From Clavelina lepadiformis (lineage: Eukaryota; Chordata; Ascidiacea; Aplousobranchia; Clavelinidae): 64,000 nucleotides of DNA. The stretch is from assembly GCF_947623445.1 (NCBI RefSeq), contig NC_135240.1, positions 13,516,001-13,580,000 on the forward strand, read 5' to 3'. Shown here piece by piece: positions 11,686 through 23,900 of the stretch. How positions within the stretch are numbered: the first letter of the stretch is position 1; each line of letters starts with the position of its first letter. The notes beneath the pieces were generated by a model. That model had not been told where the DNA came from, made no database searches, and was given only the letters and a program-made list of their open reading frames with translations. The translations under genes were made by a program, and so were the position numbers.

Positions 11686-11863
11686 GTAAGCTAACTAAAT
11701 ATATTGTTAAATATCAACGTTTGTTATTCATAATAGTAGTCCGTTATTTATAGTAATCTACAACGTTGGGCTCCCTACTGCCCTATAGTAATACCATTCA
11801 CTCACAGTTGTGTATTTTTATAGCATATCATATTAATCAGTTATATAAAACGATGATTACAAC

Positions 11864-11979
11864 CAGTGGTGAGATTAAAGTATTTTAACATCCGGTTCTG
11901 TCGTTAGCATGCACTTGTTAATAGCCGGTTAGTGGAGATCATTAACATTCCAAGACTGACCGGCTGAATCCCACCGCTG
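11864..11979. mobile_element. hAT-type MITE, 116 bp
   Basis: The left end is CAGTGGTGAGATT and the reverse complement of the right end is CAGCGGTGGGATTCAGCCGG. The 8-bp direct repeat ATTACAAC is exact at 11856-11863 and 11980-11987. The terminus belongs to the widespread CAGYGGTGGGATT class of hAT elements. It sits in the possible first intron of the ANKRD53-like gene. Confidence 0.88.
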
Positions 11980-12249
11980 ATTACAACTAGCCCAGGTCAA
12001 AAAGGTTAAATCACATAACAAACTATGCATATTGAATTGTTGCAATTTCGTATATAGCCATGAACTAACTGACTGCATGGTCGTATACCTTTGTTGTAAT
12101 TTTCATCATTAACGCTTAGACAAGCCCAATAAAGCTTAAAGTTTTATATATCAATCAAAAGCAAATAATAGTGTAAGATCTTTTATTGATTATTTGTAGT
12201 CTATTAGTGAAAGATATCTTTTATTTTCACAATTTTAGATTGGAAACTG

Positions 12250-13683
12250 ATGGAAAAAGATTATGGACGCAAAAGAAGACAGCTTATTTTCAAGGAAAAA
12301 AAAATTTCTAATGATGAGTTTATGGCAGCAAGTATAGGTGACTGCGAATGGTTAGATCAAAGTTTACGGGATGGACACAATCCAAGTACATTTGACAAGC
12401 ATGGGTTTGCTCCAATACATTTAGCCGCTCTGCATGGGAAACTGGATTGCATGAAATTGCTCATAGAAAAATATGGTGTTGATGTTAACCTTGCTTCATC
12501 AGCTGGCTGGCGCCCACTGCATTTTTGTCTCAATAAAGACTCAGGTATTAATGCCAAGCTATGTCTCCAGTACCTGTTAAGTTGCGGAGCTGATGTTAAT
12601 TGCAAAACTTTTGAAAATATTACTTTAGTTCACCAAGCAGCGAGTGAAGGCTTAATTGACTGCTTGCAAATATTATTGAAAAAACATGCCCCAGTTGATA
12701 TTTGTGATAACAGAGGCCATACACCATATGATCTTGCCAAACTTTGGGGTTACAAAAACTGTGCACGTGTTATACAAAATGAAGTATGGATACGTAGCAA
12801 AGTCAATGAGTATCAGGAATGTAAGAAACTAGACAATCTTAAGGAAAATTACATTAACCTCCAGAAGGAAGCATTACAGCAATTGCACAATGAGCAGGAA
12901 TTTTATGGAAATGTCACCTATGGAAACTGGTTAGAGGAAAAAGGATATTCTGAAAGCCCAACAGAAGTGAGACTTTTTCATAACGAAAGATATCCTGATG
13001 ATGTTGTAAAGGGACTTGCTAAGCGGCTGATGGTAAGTGGTGGAATTGAAGATTGTGCATCCAGATCGGAGAGATTGGCTTTACGATTGCAGTCTAATGC
13101 AAAGCCGAAAAACATGCGCCGGAAAACATTAAAAGCTTCCACTTCCTTGGAGCCGTTTATTACAACTAAAGCAGTAGCAAGTTTGACAGGAGGACTCAGT
13201 CCACATGGAAATCAACGTACCAATAAAATAAAATCAAGATTTCCAAAGATGAAAACAAGGCAATGGAATCATAGTACTAATGTCAATACAAAGCCAATTA
13301 CTAATATCCAAAATAAGACAGCTATGTCATTAAGCATTCATCCAGATGAGGATGACATTGCCATACTTCCTCTTGATGCTAACTTGACTGTTCAAATAAA
13401 AAAAGATAAAAATAAATCAGTTGCCATTAAAGTTCTATTGCCTGGTGGTCAAATACAAAATGCTGATATATACATACCCAATTTGTCTTCAGATGTTATT
13501 CATAACGCACTGTCTGGAAAAGTGAAGGAAAGAATAAAACTTCCCCAAGAATTTAACCTTGTACATATTCAGGACGTCAAACACAAACGCCGACCGACAT
13601 CATGTCCACCGGATGAAATTTCTATGCATCTTGAAACGTTTGTTGAAAGAAATCTTAGTTCTTGTAGTAGTGAAGTTAATTAG
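12250..13683 (+). CDS. Ankyrin repeat protein, ANKRD53-like
   Basis: Single-exon frame of 477 codons. Residues about 22-180 form five ankyrin repeats; clear cores are HGFAPIHLAALHGKLDCMKL (51-70), GWRPLHFCLN (86-95), a degenerate ITLVHQAASEGLIDCLQIL (124-142) and GHTPYDLAKLWGYKNCARVI (156-175). They are followed by a helical region with NEVW and YGNWLEEKG, resembling vertebrate ANKRD53. The last ~100 residues, with KERIKLPQEFNLVHIQDV and KHKRRPTSCPPDEISMHLET, match the conserved C-terminal block of ANKRD53. Human ANKRD53 binds the spindle protein DDA3 and helps chromosome congression and spindle stability; the role here is inferred. The acceptor at 12238 leaves 11 nt before the ATG, and the frame is open across those bases, so a longer N-terminus from an upstream exon cannot be excluded. 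Confidence 0.85.
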   Translation: MEKDYGRKRRQLIFKEKKISNDEFMAASIGDCEWLDQSLRDGHNPSTFDKHGFAPIHLAALHGKLDCMKLLIEKYGVDVNLASSAGWRPLHFCLNKDSGINAKLCLQYLLSCGADVNCKTFENITLVHQAASEGLIDCLQILLKKHAPVDICDNRGHTPYDLAKLWGYKNCARVIQNEVWIRSKVNEYQECKKLDNLKENYINLQKEALQQLHNEQEFYGNVTYGNWLEEKGYSESPTEVRLFHNERYPDDVVKGLAKRLMVSGGIEDCASRSERLALRLQSNAKPKNMRRKTLKASTSLEPFITTKAVASLTGGLSPHGNQRTNKIKSRFPKMKTRQWNHSTNVNTKPITNIQNKTAMSLSIHPDEDDIAILPLDANLTVQIKKDKNKSVAIKVLLPGGQIQNADIYIPNLSSDVIHNALSGKVKERIKLPQEFNLVHIQDVKHKRRPTSCPPDEISMHLETFVERNLSSCSSEVN

Positions 13684-15877
13684 TTTCTGATTCTTTTTGG
13701 TTATTGGAATGTACAAAACTTGTATTAAGTAGATATTATGACTAATTCATCTATTTACGTAATATGTTTTGGGATATCAGTGTTTTACCATTTTTTCCTT
13801 GCCTGTAAAAGTTTGTTTTCTGTTATTTGCCTGGAAAGTACAACTCATACATTAACCAGCATTTTGCCAATTTTTATTGTTTTTAAACATAAGCCCAATT
13901 CTTTTATGTGCTGGTTAATGAAGTACTGTGTTGTCATAGTTTGTTCATGACATGGATTGAGAACACTTTTTCATGCATGTGTGTTGCAACATGCATTGTA
14001 ATTAGTAACTTAATTTGTGCAAGAGTATTTTATTTTTGCTCAGTAAAGAAACTACATTATAAATATTTTGCTGCATTTAGACACATTCTTTAATCTTGGA
14101 TAGGCTGATATTTCTCCCATAATCTCGGTTTTATAGCAATTCAGGAAAAATACAAGTCCTTTTAACCAGATTTAAACTTCATTGAGACACAAACTGATCT
14201 CAAATACTTAAATAACTACACTTTACCTTAAAGACTAATTTCATGAAGCAAATTGTTCACAAAAATAACAAATTATTTAAGATTTTATTTCACATGATGT
14301 CAAACTTTAGCACAAGTTGATTTATTTTTGGTTTGCCCATACGCTAAGACTTCAAGAGCAGTTATTTTTACCAGGTACCTTGGTATTACAGCAGGGAAAA
14401 TTTGGCTGGCTAATAGTTATTAGTGGTTAAGAGATCTTAGTGACTAACAGTTTTTGTTAGCCATTAGCCGAAAATGTAGATGTAGGGGAAAATTTGGAGC
14501 CTAATTTTTGGTAAATTACTGATTAATGAAAATTTGCTGCTTTATTAGTTATTTTAATGCTTGAATACTTTGTGGTCTAGCATAGCATAAATTACCAACA
14601 CAACACTTTTCATCGCATTTCAATGAATATATAGCAGTTGTGCCTGCGATTAACAATGTGACTTGACAATTAGCAGCTAACGGCTAAATTCCCAGCCCTA
14701 CTTGGTAGTTGGTACAGTATATACCCATGTGGATAGCATATTTATTCATGTGTAGATTAACTGACATTTGATTGTCCAGCCGGCTGACAAAGTGACTACA
14801 CAGTAAAACACATGAACTGTGAAGCATCCTGCAGCTATAGCTAAACAGTGTCTCTTATGTAGCCCATTCTCAATAATTCTAAGTCTGTATTTGCAGTTCA
14901 TTGTTAAACACTACATCCTATACTGTATCTTAAAATTCTGAGATGGCATCATATTCGAACAACAACTTGACACGTAAAAGAGTTGTTTTAACTCCTAAGA
15001 ATTTACTAACCCATTTTTTTGCTTATCCGATTGAATTTCAAAAACAATGACCCAACTAGACTGGGTAATCAAGGAAGCACTGCATATTGTTTAGATTTCA
15101 CGGGTGTTATGCATCAAATCACCAGAAGCAAAATAAAGCATTATGATATATCAGCTTCTATATGAGCATTACAAGCAATAATATGACGTACAATAGACAA
15201 ATATTTCATATGTGAAGAGTGTTCTGAAAAGAATAAAACTATTTTCCAAGCCACCGATACATTAAGGCAGTTTTAAAAGTGATATATCTCTAAAGAAAAT
15301 TACCGGATAACTCCAAAACGCTCGTTGTATCATATGTATACGACAACAATACATACTTAAGCTGTGTCCATCATAATTTTGCAGCTGCATGCATTCATGC
15401 AACCGATATAAATATATAAGTGATTCAAAAGTGGAAAGTCAACATGTATATTATATGCATATACAGCTGTGGTGTAGTAATTTAAGCATGGAAAATAACC
15501 AACAATATTCTTTCCGTTTTGCACTGCAACAAAAAACCAGTTATGTTAGTCAGTTAGTGATAGCCAAATAAAGTCAATTGCATTCAGTGCTAAGTGGATT
15601 AATCTAAAATGGGGAAAATAACCTGCAAGTAATTCAGTTTAAAAGATAAAGAATACATATAACTGTTGGTAACTTAAAGCATATCACACAATGATAAGAT
15701 TATATACCAGATAAAAATCAATAATTGAAATATACATAACAAATAAGATATCATATACGTCAGCGAAACATAATCTCGATTAAAGATTTTGCAGACTAAT
15801 ATCTACAATAACATTCTTCTTGCTTATAGATTTGAGAAATTAGTTTCACTAAGTGGGGCTTTGAATGGTAGTAAAAT
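13684..15877. other. Intergenic region between the ANKRD53-like gene and ARPC2
   Basis: The two genes converge on this AT-rich 2.2-kb stretch, which should include both 3' UTRs. One hAT-type MITE is present at 14387-14700. No coding region is supported; the short open frames have no similarity I recognise. Confidence 0.5.
14387..14700. mobile_element. hAT-type MITE, 314 bp
   Basis: Left end TACAGCAGGGAAAATTTGGC and reverse-complemented right end TAGGGCTGGGAATTTAGCCG are related inverted repeats, extended by GCTAAT words inside each end. The flanks carry CTTGGTAT at 14379-14386 and CTTGGTAG at 14701-14708, an 8-bp target-site duplication with one mismatch. Confidence 0.75.
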
Positions 15878-16777
15878 TTAGCGTTGGAACGTCTTCCCAG
15901 ACATGGTTTTCTTCTCCTTGTTTTTGTCCTCTGGCCTGGCCCTGTTCAGCACTTTCAGGAATTCAGAAGTCTTTGCTCTCATTCGCTGATGCATGTAAGC
16001 CTTGCTGCACTTGATGTGATAGTGCAGGTAGTTGCGGAATGTGTGAATCAAATCAATTGTGTTATCACGGACATTAGGAGCTGTGTGTCGTGGAAATAGA
16101 ACAAAGGTGATATAGCCGATATTATCTCCGACAGCAGCATCTAAGCCTTTTAACTCCATGGGAGGATCACGATGACTGTACAGAACTTGTGGCGCAGTTT
16201 GGCTCCGACGCCGGCTTTCTTTGAACTCTTGCATGAACACTTTACCGAAAGTAATATCAGAATCATCACGGAACACAGTGCTGAAAATAACTGTTACTCG
16301 ATCCTTTTTAGCTTCAACATACATCGTTTCATCATCCCTATAATGGATTACTGCTCTTTTTCCGACTTGACCACTGGCTTGTGCTTCAAAGAATTTTTCA
16401 AAAACTGAAGCAAAGCAATTTCTTTTAAATAGACAGGCTTTCTTCACAAGAGGCTTATAATCTTTGGGGATGTTTGTAAGGTCAAAGATGAGGGTTGCAC
16501 TGTAGCCCTCTTCAGGGCTGTCTTGATAATATTCAGCATACTCTCGTTTTAGCAATTCATCTGCTCCATGTTCCGTCAAATCTTTGTAAAACTTCAACCC
16601 AATGCTAAGACGAACCTTTGATTTATCCCCATTTGGGTTGGATATGTGATACATAGCTCCGTCAAAATCAGCCAACGCAATTTCCACAGAGTCGTGTTTT
16701 CCGCCATTCTGTGCGGTTTCAAATTTATACGTCAAGGTATCTCCAATAACTCTGTTTTCAGTTTCAAGTAGTATCAT
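15878..16777 (-). CDS. ARPC2: Actin-related protein 2/3 complex subunit 2 (p34-Arc)
   Basis: Intronless frame of 299 codons from the Met that aligns with the start of vertebrate ARPC2 ([11 protein letters not shown] against MILLEVNNRII); human ARPC2 has 300 residues. Strongly conserved blocks run along the whole protein: [100 protein letters not shown] and [16 protein letters not shown] near the C-terminus. ARPC2 and ARPC4 form the structural core of the Arp2/3 complex, which contacts the mother filament and nucleates branched actin. The open frame extends 38 codons upstream to a Met at 16891, but that part has no ARPC2 similarity and contains an acceptor-like CAG just before GGATCTTTC, so it is probably 5' leader. 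No frame disruption is seen, so the gene looks functional. Confidence 0.95.
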   Translation of the reverse strand: MILLETENRVIGDTLTYKFETAQNGGKHDSVEIALADFDGAMYHISNPNGDKSKVRLSIGLKFYKDLTEHGADELLKREYAEYYQDSPEEGYSATLIFDLTNIPKDYKPLVKKACLFKRNCFASVFEKFFEAQASGQVGKRAVIHYRDDETMYVEAKKDRVTVIFSTVFRDDSDITFGKVFMQEFKESRRRSQTAPQVLYSHRDPPMELKGLDAAVGDNIGYITFVLFPRHTAPNVRDNTIDLIHTFRNYLHYHIKCSKAYMHQRMRAKTSEFLKVLNRARPEDKNKEKKTMSGKTFQR

Positions 16778-16779
16778 GA

Positions 16780-17937
16780 CTATTCCGAAAGATCCCTGTC
16801 GTTTGCAAGCAATGTATTCACTAACGTAAGCAGGAAGCGCAGGGAGTGTCGTAGTTTCCAAAAACTGCACTAAGCAGCGTAGTAACTTCATAATACTTAA
16901 ATGTAATCACGTAGAATAAATAGGACACACTATATTGTTTTATCAAAAATATAAAGCATGTAATGAATACTTCATTCTAATAAAAACCTTGCATAATTTA
17001 AAAGTTTACATAACCAATATTTTTGGCATTATAACGTGCCTTTTTTTGACAAAATACTGTGTTATTTCCTTCAACTCGTCCCATTTGTAAACATAACGGT
17101 TATAGGAAATAGCACAACCAAAAATAAATAGGCATTACAAATGCCGAGTTGGATTTTACACATTTTACAGTTGAATTTTATAGTAAGAGAAAAGTACTGC
17201 TGCGTCTAATATGATAAAATATTTCAAAAATGTTTAGATAAATTTTGCTTTCTAATCATAAATTACAACGTTACATCTAGACATCATAAATCTCTTGGAA
17301 GCAAAGGATTTAAATGTTTTTCTCTGTCATTCGTTTTTTTTTGTGACTTTAGTTCATTCGTTTTAATATTAAAACTTTTGAAAAGCCCACGGTCATTCAT
17401 GATTTTGAGCGAATCAATTGTTGAAGGATGCTACTATGTTTAGCTAGTGGTTTATGCTCGAACAGCATTTAGCTAAATTTTGTCCGTATTTACTTGTGAT
17501 GAAGGCAGCAGCGGCCACTCGTAAACATAACACCCTTTGATGAATACTAAAAACCGACAATCATTGATGAGCCATACCAAAAATAAGTTTATTTGCAAAA
17601 TATCACATTTTTGAATGTCATGTATAACAACTTGTAGAAAAAAAATCATGCGATATACACAGTGACACAAAGGAACCTTTCTAATTGCTCTAAGTTTAAT
17701 CACATCAAACAAAATTTTGATAGTAAGTCAAGACAAAAACATAAAGTTGTGAGTGCAAAATCAACTGCTTGAATATAAGATCGCTTCAGCATTAAAATTT
17801 GAAAAAATAAAAATGCTCTGAATACAAGAACAACGTTTTGCTTCCACAGAGCGCAAAAAAAACATCCTCAGCAGAAAAACGAATACTGACAGCAAATACT
17901 GATTATATTTTCAAAATTAACTTAGATTCTACCAAGA
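16780..17937. other. Intergenic region between NEK10 and ARPC2
   Basis: About 1.1 kb separates the NEK10 stop from the ARPC2 start; both genes are on the minus strand. It should hold the NEK10 3' UTR and the ARPC2 promoter. No AATAAA was found close to the NEK10 stop on the minus strand and no other feature was recognised. Confidence 0.5.
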
Positions 17938-20900
17938 TCACGTAATATTTGCACCAGAATGCATGTCTTCTGGTAACGTTCGACACCTGTTAGAGATAAG
18001 TATTGGCAATGAAAATAACGGTATAATAATATGAAACTAATGTGTACAAAATAATACACAAATACAAATGGCTATTTCATTTACCTGTGCCTGACATCCG
18101 CATAAACGTTTTTCGGTTTGTTGTTTAAGTCATAATAGCCACTTTCCGTGAGAACTCTTTCGATGATTGTCTGCAGAAGGGTGTAAATATTAGTAGACAA
18201 TACGCAAAATCACGAATTAAAATAAAAACGTGCGCAAACATAAATAATAATAAACATCTTCCATAACTTACCTGCATCTGTGCATAAGTAATTCCTTCCT
18301 CATATAGTTTTCCACCGTCAGTCACAGTGGACACATAGCAATTACCCAAAAGCTCTTTGGCTTCTGCCTCTGCGGTCGCCTTTTGTGTAAGCGATGGAGC
18401 TTCAACAATAAAGCTAAGGTCTATAGTTTCGTGTGAACCGCAAAGAAGCTGCAAAAAATTCGTAACCCGGTAAGAGGTCAGCCAAAAAATTTTTAACAAC
18501 TACCAATTGCCGGCACAATTTAAGTAAAGAAAACCGATCAACTTAAAATATGCAACATTGCACTTATACAATATCAAAATTTAAATTAGATTTCTAGCAA
18601 TGAGGTAAGTGGACAACAGTTTACAAATTTGCCTCCATATTTGAACTTTATTACCCACAAAAACAGGTGTATATATGGGAGGCTCATTACCTTTTTGAGC
18701 TCGTCTTTGAGTCCCATGGATCTACTGTGAGGTGAGAATAAAGCTCTTTTATATCGAGAGATTATTCTTCTTCTATAGTTCACTTCATTGGTAGGTGGTA
18801 GCTGTAAATAATATATTTACTTTTTGCAAATACGCCCTAATATAATGCATTCCATTTTTTTTATCGTGAGCTTACTTGGTCGATGTAAATAATCTTATGA
18901 AGCTGAATGAGGGTCTGCTGGACAGGGTCACTTATGGGGCGAAGCTTGCTAGGTGATATACTCAACATAGCAGCTGACTTACCCCCTGATGACACTGCAA
19001 GAAAGAAACAAGGTGATTTAAATAGTTGGTCGAATAACATGTTCAAATTATTCAAACAGTGAATTCCTGTGTTAAAACGTTGTAACTTGAGTGCATACTT
19101 GGCCGTCCTGATCTTGCGGAGAAACCTCGAGATAAATCCTTTGGTATAGACATTTGTGAAGAAGAAATCGATCGATCGCTGTTGTTGTTGTTGTTCCTCG
19201 CGCCTGTAAGTTTAAAGTCTATTGTTAAAGGTACCGGTACTATATGCAGGTTCAGGAAATAGGATTTGTTGTAAAATCACTCACAATAACTACATCCAAT
19301 ACATTTTCAAAAAAAACGTTGATAAAATTTTTTTTCTCATAACCAACGTCATAACCAACACGATCCAAAGCTACCTTAAATAGACCTAATTACATACAGT
19401 TACCTTATTTTTTTAAAATATAATGTGTTAATTGCTTTCCTGAACATGTAGTTGTACGAATACCAACAATATGATACCTGTTAAGTCAAAACTGAGAGCA
19501 CGTCTCGGTGCAAGTGCCTTCACATCAGGACTAGGAGGGTGGGGTATTTTTGTTCCTGCTGAAACTGGACGAATTTTCTTGTTGGTGCGAACTGGTGAAG
19601 CTAGTTAACATAATCTTGGTATAACCAACTAAACATTACACAAATTTTCATAGCGAAACAGTAATTCTTAACAGCAGATTCTTACGATTCACCCATACAT
19701 ACACAAATTTAGAAATAACTTACATTTGTCTTGACCACTTGAAGAACTAGTGGAGCTAATTCCACCACTTGAATCTAATCCAGAGGAATCATACACCTCA
19801 TCTGTCAACATTAAGTATTTAAGTATTTAAAATGAACAGAATGGCAATTTTACTTCCTATTTATCACCAAAACAAACCAATATCAACAAAAAACTGCTTT
19901 TGTAGCTTACCGTTACCATTGTCAGCAATAAAAACGTCCAAGTCATCTGATGGTATACGTGATGAGGTTTCGGAGGTCGGAGTATGTGATGACACACTTT
20001 CACTGGACATCTCAAAAGTCCTTGACGACCTTTCATTACTTTCCTGATAAAAGCAAGCAGCTTTAGACAGGTTTCAGGATCACTTGTAATTCTACCATTG
20101 TTGCTCACTTGTGATGCTTGAAAGAGGGTTTGATAGTCTTGCCTGTTCCTCCGTGCTTCATGGAAGTGTTTTTGTGTGCGACGCCTTTCTTTTTCTATCC
20201 TCTTCTCAGCAGCCATGTGAAGAGATGCAACATGATCCGTGTAGCGAAGCATAGGCTCAGATATTATTCCACTTACGGCCACAATATCTGGCCTATCTTC
20301 AGGTTTGATGGTCAGACAACTTTTGTTGCAAAAAAGAAATTAAGTTTTCTTATAATGTAGGTGTCGAAAAAGGGTGTAGCAAAACTTAAAGTGATTATCA
20401 CACCAACAAAAACAACAAACACAATACTACTTTTAATAGTAATTCTCACCTTTTTACAGTATTTCTAACCAACGATGAGTAACCCCAGCTTTCCGGTATT
20501 GGATCATACACAGCATCAACTATCTTTGTGGCAAGGGATAACATGTTACTTGCATTAAACGGAGGATCTAAGGTGGCCATTTGCTGCAGAATGCAACCTT
20601 CAGTAAGAACAGACACTGTGTTACTGTCACCATGCTTTTTCAGACACATGTATTACTGAATGACAAAAGTACCGCAAGTGGAATTAAATTCAACAAGCAC
20701 ATTTCATAGACTTGATATATAACATCATACCTAAAGCCCAAATATCAGCTTTATCACCATAAGGCTCAGACTTAATTATTTCCGGGCACGAGTACAGTAA
20801 TGTTCCAACTACAGACACCATTTTTGACGAATCTTTCTTCTGTTTTGCCAGACCAAAATCCGCTTAAAAATCAATTCACTGATGATGTTTTTTTCCAAAT

Positions 20901-23900
20901 AATAGTTAACAATACTACATTCAGCAACTTTCATAGCCCACAATAGCATTAAATAGGAACAACAGAGCACTTAAAAACAAAATTGAAAAAGTATAACTAA
21001 TGAAAAGACCTACTTATTGTTACTTTGTCATTTTCACCCAACATCACATTGTTTGGAGTGAGATCGCGATGAACAATTCTTTTGTCACAATGCAAATACC
21101 TTAGTCCAAGGCACATCTAAGATGTTATATATAAAGGTGAATGTTACTTAAGTTTAAACTTGATCAAGTACTAACTTTTTATACAAATGCTATTTTTGGC
21201 GCTTTCAAACTTTGGATGAAAAAGGGTATTAAATACATACACCAGCAATTTTTTTATAATACAGCAGTTTAAAACTATGTGGGCAATAACTACTCTTTGT
21301 TACAGCCAAAAATTTTATTGCCAGATGATGTTAGATAAATGCAACTGACACCTTTTAGATAGCTTAAAGTCTTTCAAAGGGTTTTTAAAATTGTGGTAGG
21401 AAAAAGTAAATATTTGAAGTTTGGGGTATTTAAAATATTAACTTTGGCGATAAGAACATAATCCACATGTACCATCGTACCAATATTGAACACATACATT
21501 AAGTGCCTATCACTGACAACACAAAGTGCATAGTAACAACGTTGTTTTATAAACAGTATGCACAAGAGTCCTGTGCAAAGTATTTATCTGATACTGTACT
21601 TGAAAACTGCAGTTCATAATAATACTGCAAACCAACAAACATATGGTAATGAAGTAGTCCAGTGCTATGATCATGACAAAACGGACCTGTATAAATACTC
21701 TCCAAACTCTTATCTCGCCCATTCCTTTTTCATTCTTCTCTTTTAGGGAAGTGAAATGCTCTTGTAATGAAGCACCCTCAATCAGTTCCATTTCAATGTA
21801 CAATTTATCGTCTGCATACATATAAGTGGAAGTTATTTTATAATAGGTACAAACATCAAGAATTATTGTATAAGCATGATATAAAACAAAACTTCTTGTA
21901 TACAGTTTTAGAATTTATTTAGCATTTATTAAAACAATTACAAGCAAAAGAAGAAAGGAATATTAACATTTTTCTCTAGCCACAAGTAGGTGTTATAGTG
22001 AATGGTTTTAAGCCTATATAAGTAACAAACAAATAACAGTGGCCTTAGCATTATCTGCATACTTTCTTGAAAAGTTGAGTAGTAGCGAACAACATTGGGG
22101 TGCCTTAGTTGTTCCCTGATTATGCTCAGTTCTCGAACTATTTCATCAATTTCACGTTTTTGCTTTTCTTTTCCAGTCTTCCCTTGACCACCAGCAATGC
22201 TAACTTCTTTCATAGCAAGTGGGGTTTGCGTAGAACGTTTTTTGACCTAATTGTAATTTTGGATAATACTGCAATATGTATCATAGTATCTAACAAGCAG
22301 TTGGAAATATGCAACTTTTTCAGACACAATAATCATCACAAGTAACAACCAAACAATGTTCTTTCTTAACTCATGTTGATTACAATTCTGTTTATTATTT
22401 GATGCTTTGTAAGCTCATCTTGCGAACGTAATATCAGTAGGCAACTTCAGACAATCATGTTGGTACAGACTCACTCTGTATACAGAACCAAATGCACCAG
22501 TTCCAAGGATATCATAGATTGCATAATCTCTGATCCATCTCTTTGGTGTCTTATTTTGATTCAATTCCTCTACAGCTTCTCGGATGATGTCAATTGCACA
22601 GGGCTAAGTTGAATGAGAATATTACATTAAAAGTAATAATAATGATAAAATCTAAACATTAAAATATCCACTAAGAATATTGAAAATAAAACAAAACAAA
22701 TTAAAGATTTTGTTTTTTGTGTGTTGTTCTGTTCAATAAACTACAAACCTGCATAGAATTTAGAAGTTCAACAAGTACAGTGTAAGCTTCAATATCTCTA
22801 ATGTAATGTCCAATGTCAATGAACTTCTGTAAAGTGAAGCTAATTTACACCACAACAAATTTTCAGTGACTTGTGTTATATATAAAACATGAGCATTTGC
22901 AAAAACTGTACATAACTATTAGAATGCACAGTGCACTTGGTTTGTGGATGATTGTTCACTGTTCAGTACAGCATAATAAGATAAGATTACCTGAAACATT
23001 TCAGGAGGAAATATGCGTTTAAACATTTTTCTGTTTCTTTCCATTGAGAAGAGAAATCTTAAAGCTCTAAATGCATTCTTTTGCACATTAAGAACACCCC
23101 CTTTGCATCTTCAAACAAATTGCGAAATAATTGATGACAGTCAATAATATGGTGCAAGAAATATTTAAATTGCTGTACTGTATTTCAAGTGACCGGTGTT
23201 CAAGTAAAGTTTTAAATCACTTGCTATATTAGCAGCTGGTGTTAATTTCATTACAATAACTAACTACCGGTCTGATGGCTTTTGAGGAAAAATCAGCTTT
23301 GCAATAACATAAACACCATTGGTTTGAACTATAGTCTGGGTGCATCTGTCATCTAGTGCAAGTTCAGTAAGCGCAGCACAACAGGCAGAATGCAACTTTA
23401 AATGAAAAAATGTGTAGTGTTTAATCAGTTATTGTTTATTATAATGTACCATAAATACAATACCGTTTAATGCAATATATTGTATTGTATTAAACTTTGG
23501 TATAGTGTTAACCTTGAGCTTATTTTCAGCTACTTCCTCCTTGTTTTCTTTGCTAGTCACTGTAAAATTTGATTGTCCTCTCTTGGCACAACCACTTGAA
23601 AGCTCATAGCGACTACATGTCAAAGGCCGGTCTCTATAATATAAAAAAAACGTATTCAATGCTGTTTGTTGCAATATTGCTTGTTATGAAGCAAATTATG
23701 TGCATGCTGTAAATAATCAATCCCTTGATGGTGACACTGCTTTTTGCATTAATATTTTGTTATGGAAAATTTTACTAAACTACTTGAGTGTTAACAATAA
23801 CAAAAGTACTAGATTACTTGTGCAGGAGATTAAGCAACAAAGGTATTCCACCCAAAAGTCTAATCTCATTGGCATGCTCAGTGTCATTACATAGTTTCAC

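Noticed and set aside
19832..20047. 71-codon plus-strand open frame
   Set aside because: It is antisense to NEK10 exon 19, whose minus-strand frame joins correctly to exons 18 and 20.
23097..23104. Acceptor AAAG at the start of NEK10 exon 10
   Set aside because: It puts the downstream armadillo sequence out of frame; the acceptor 7 nt further upstream (exon start 23108) keeps the frame.
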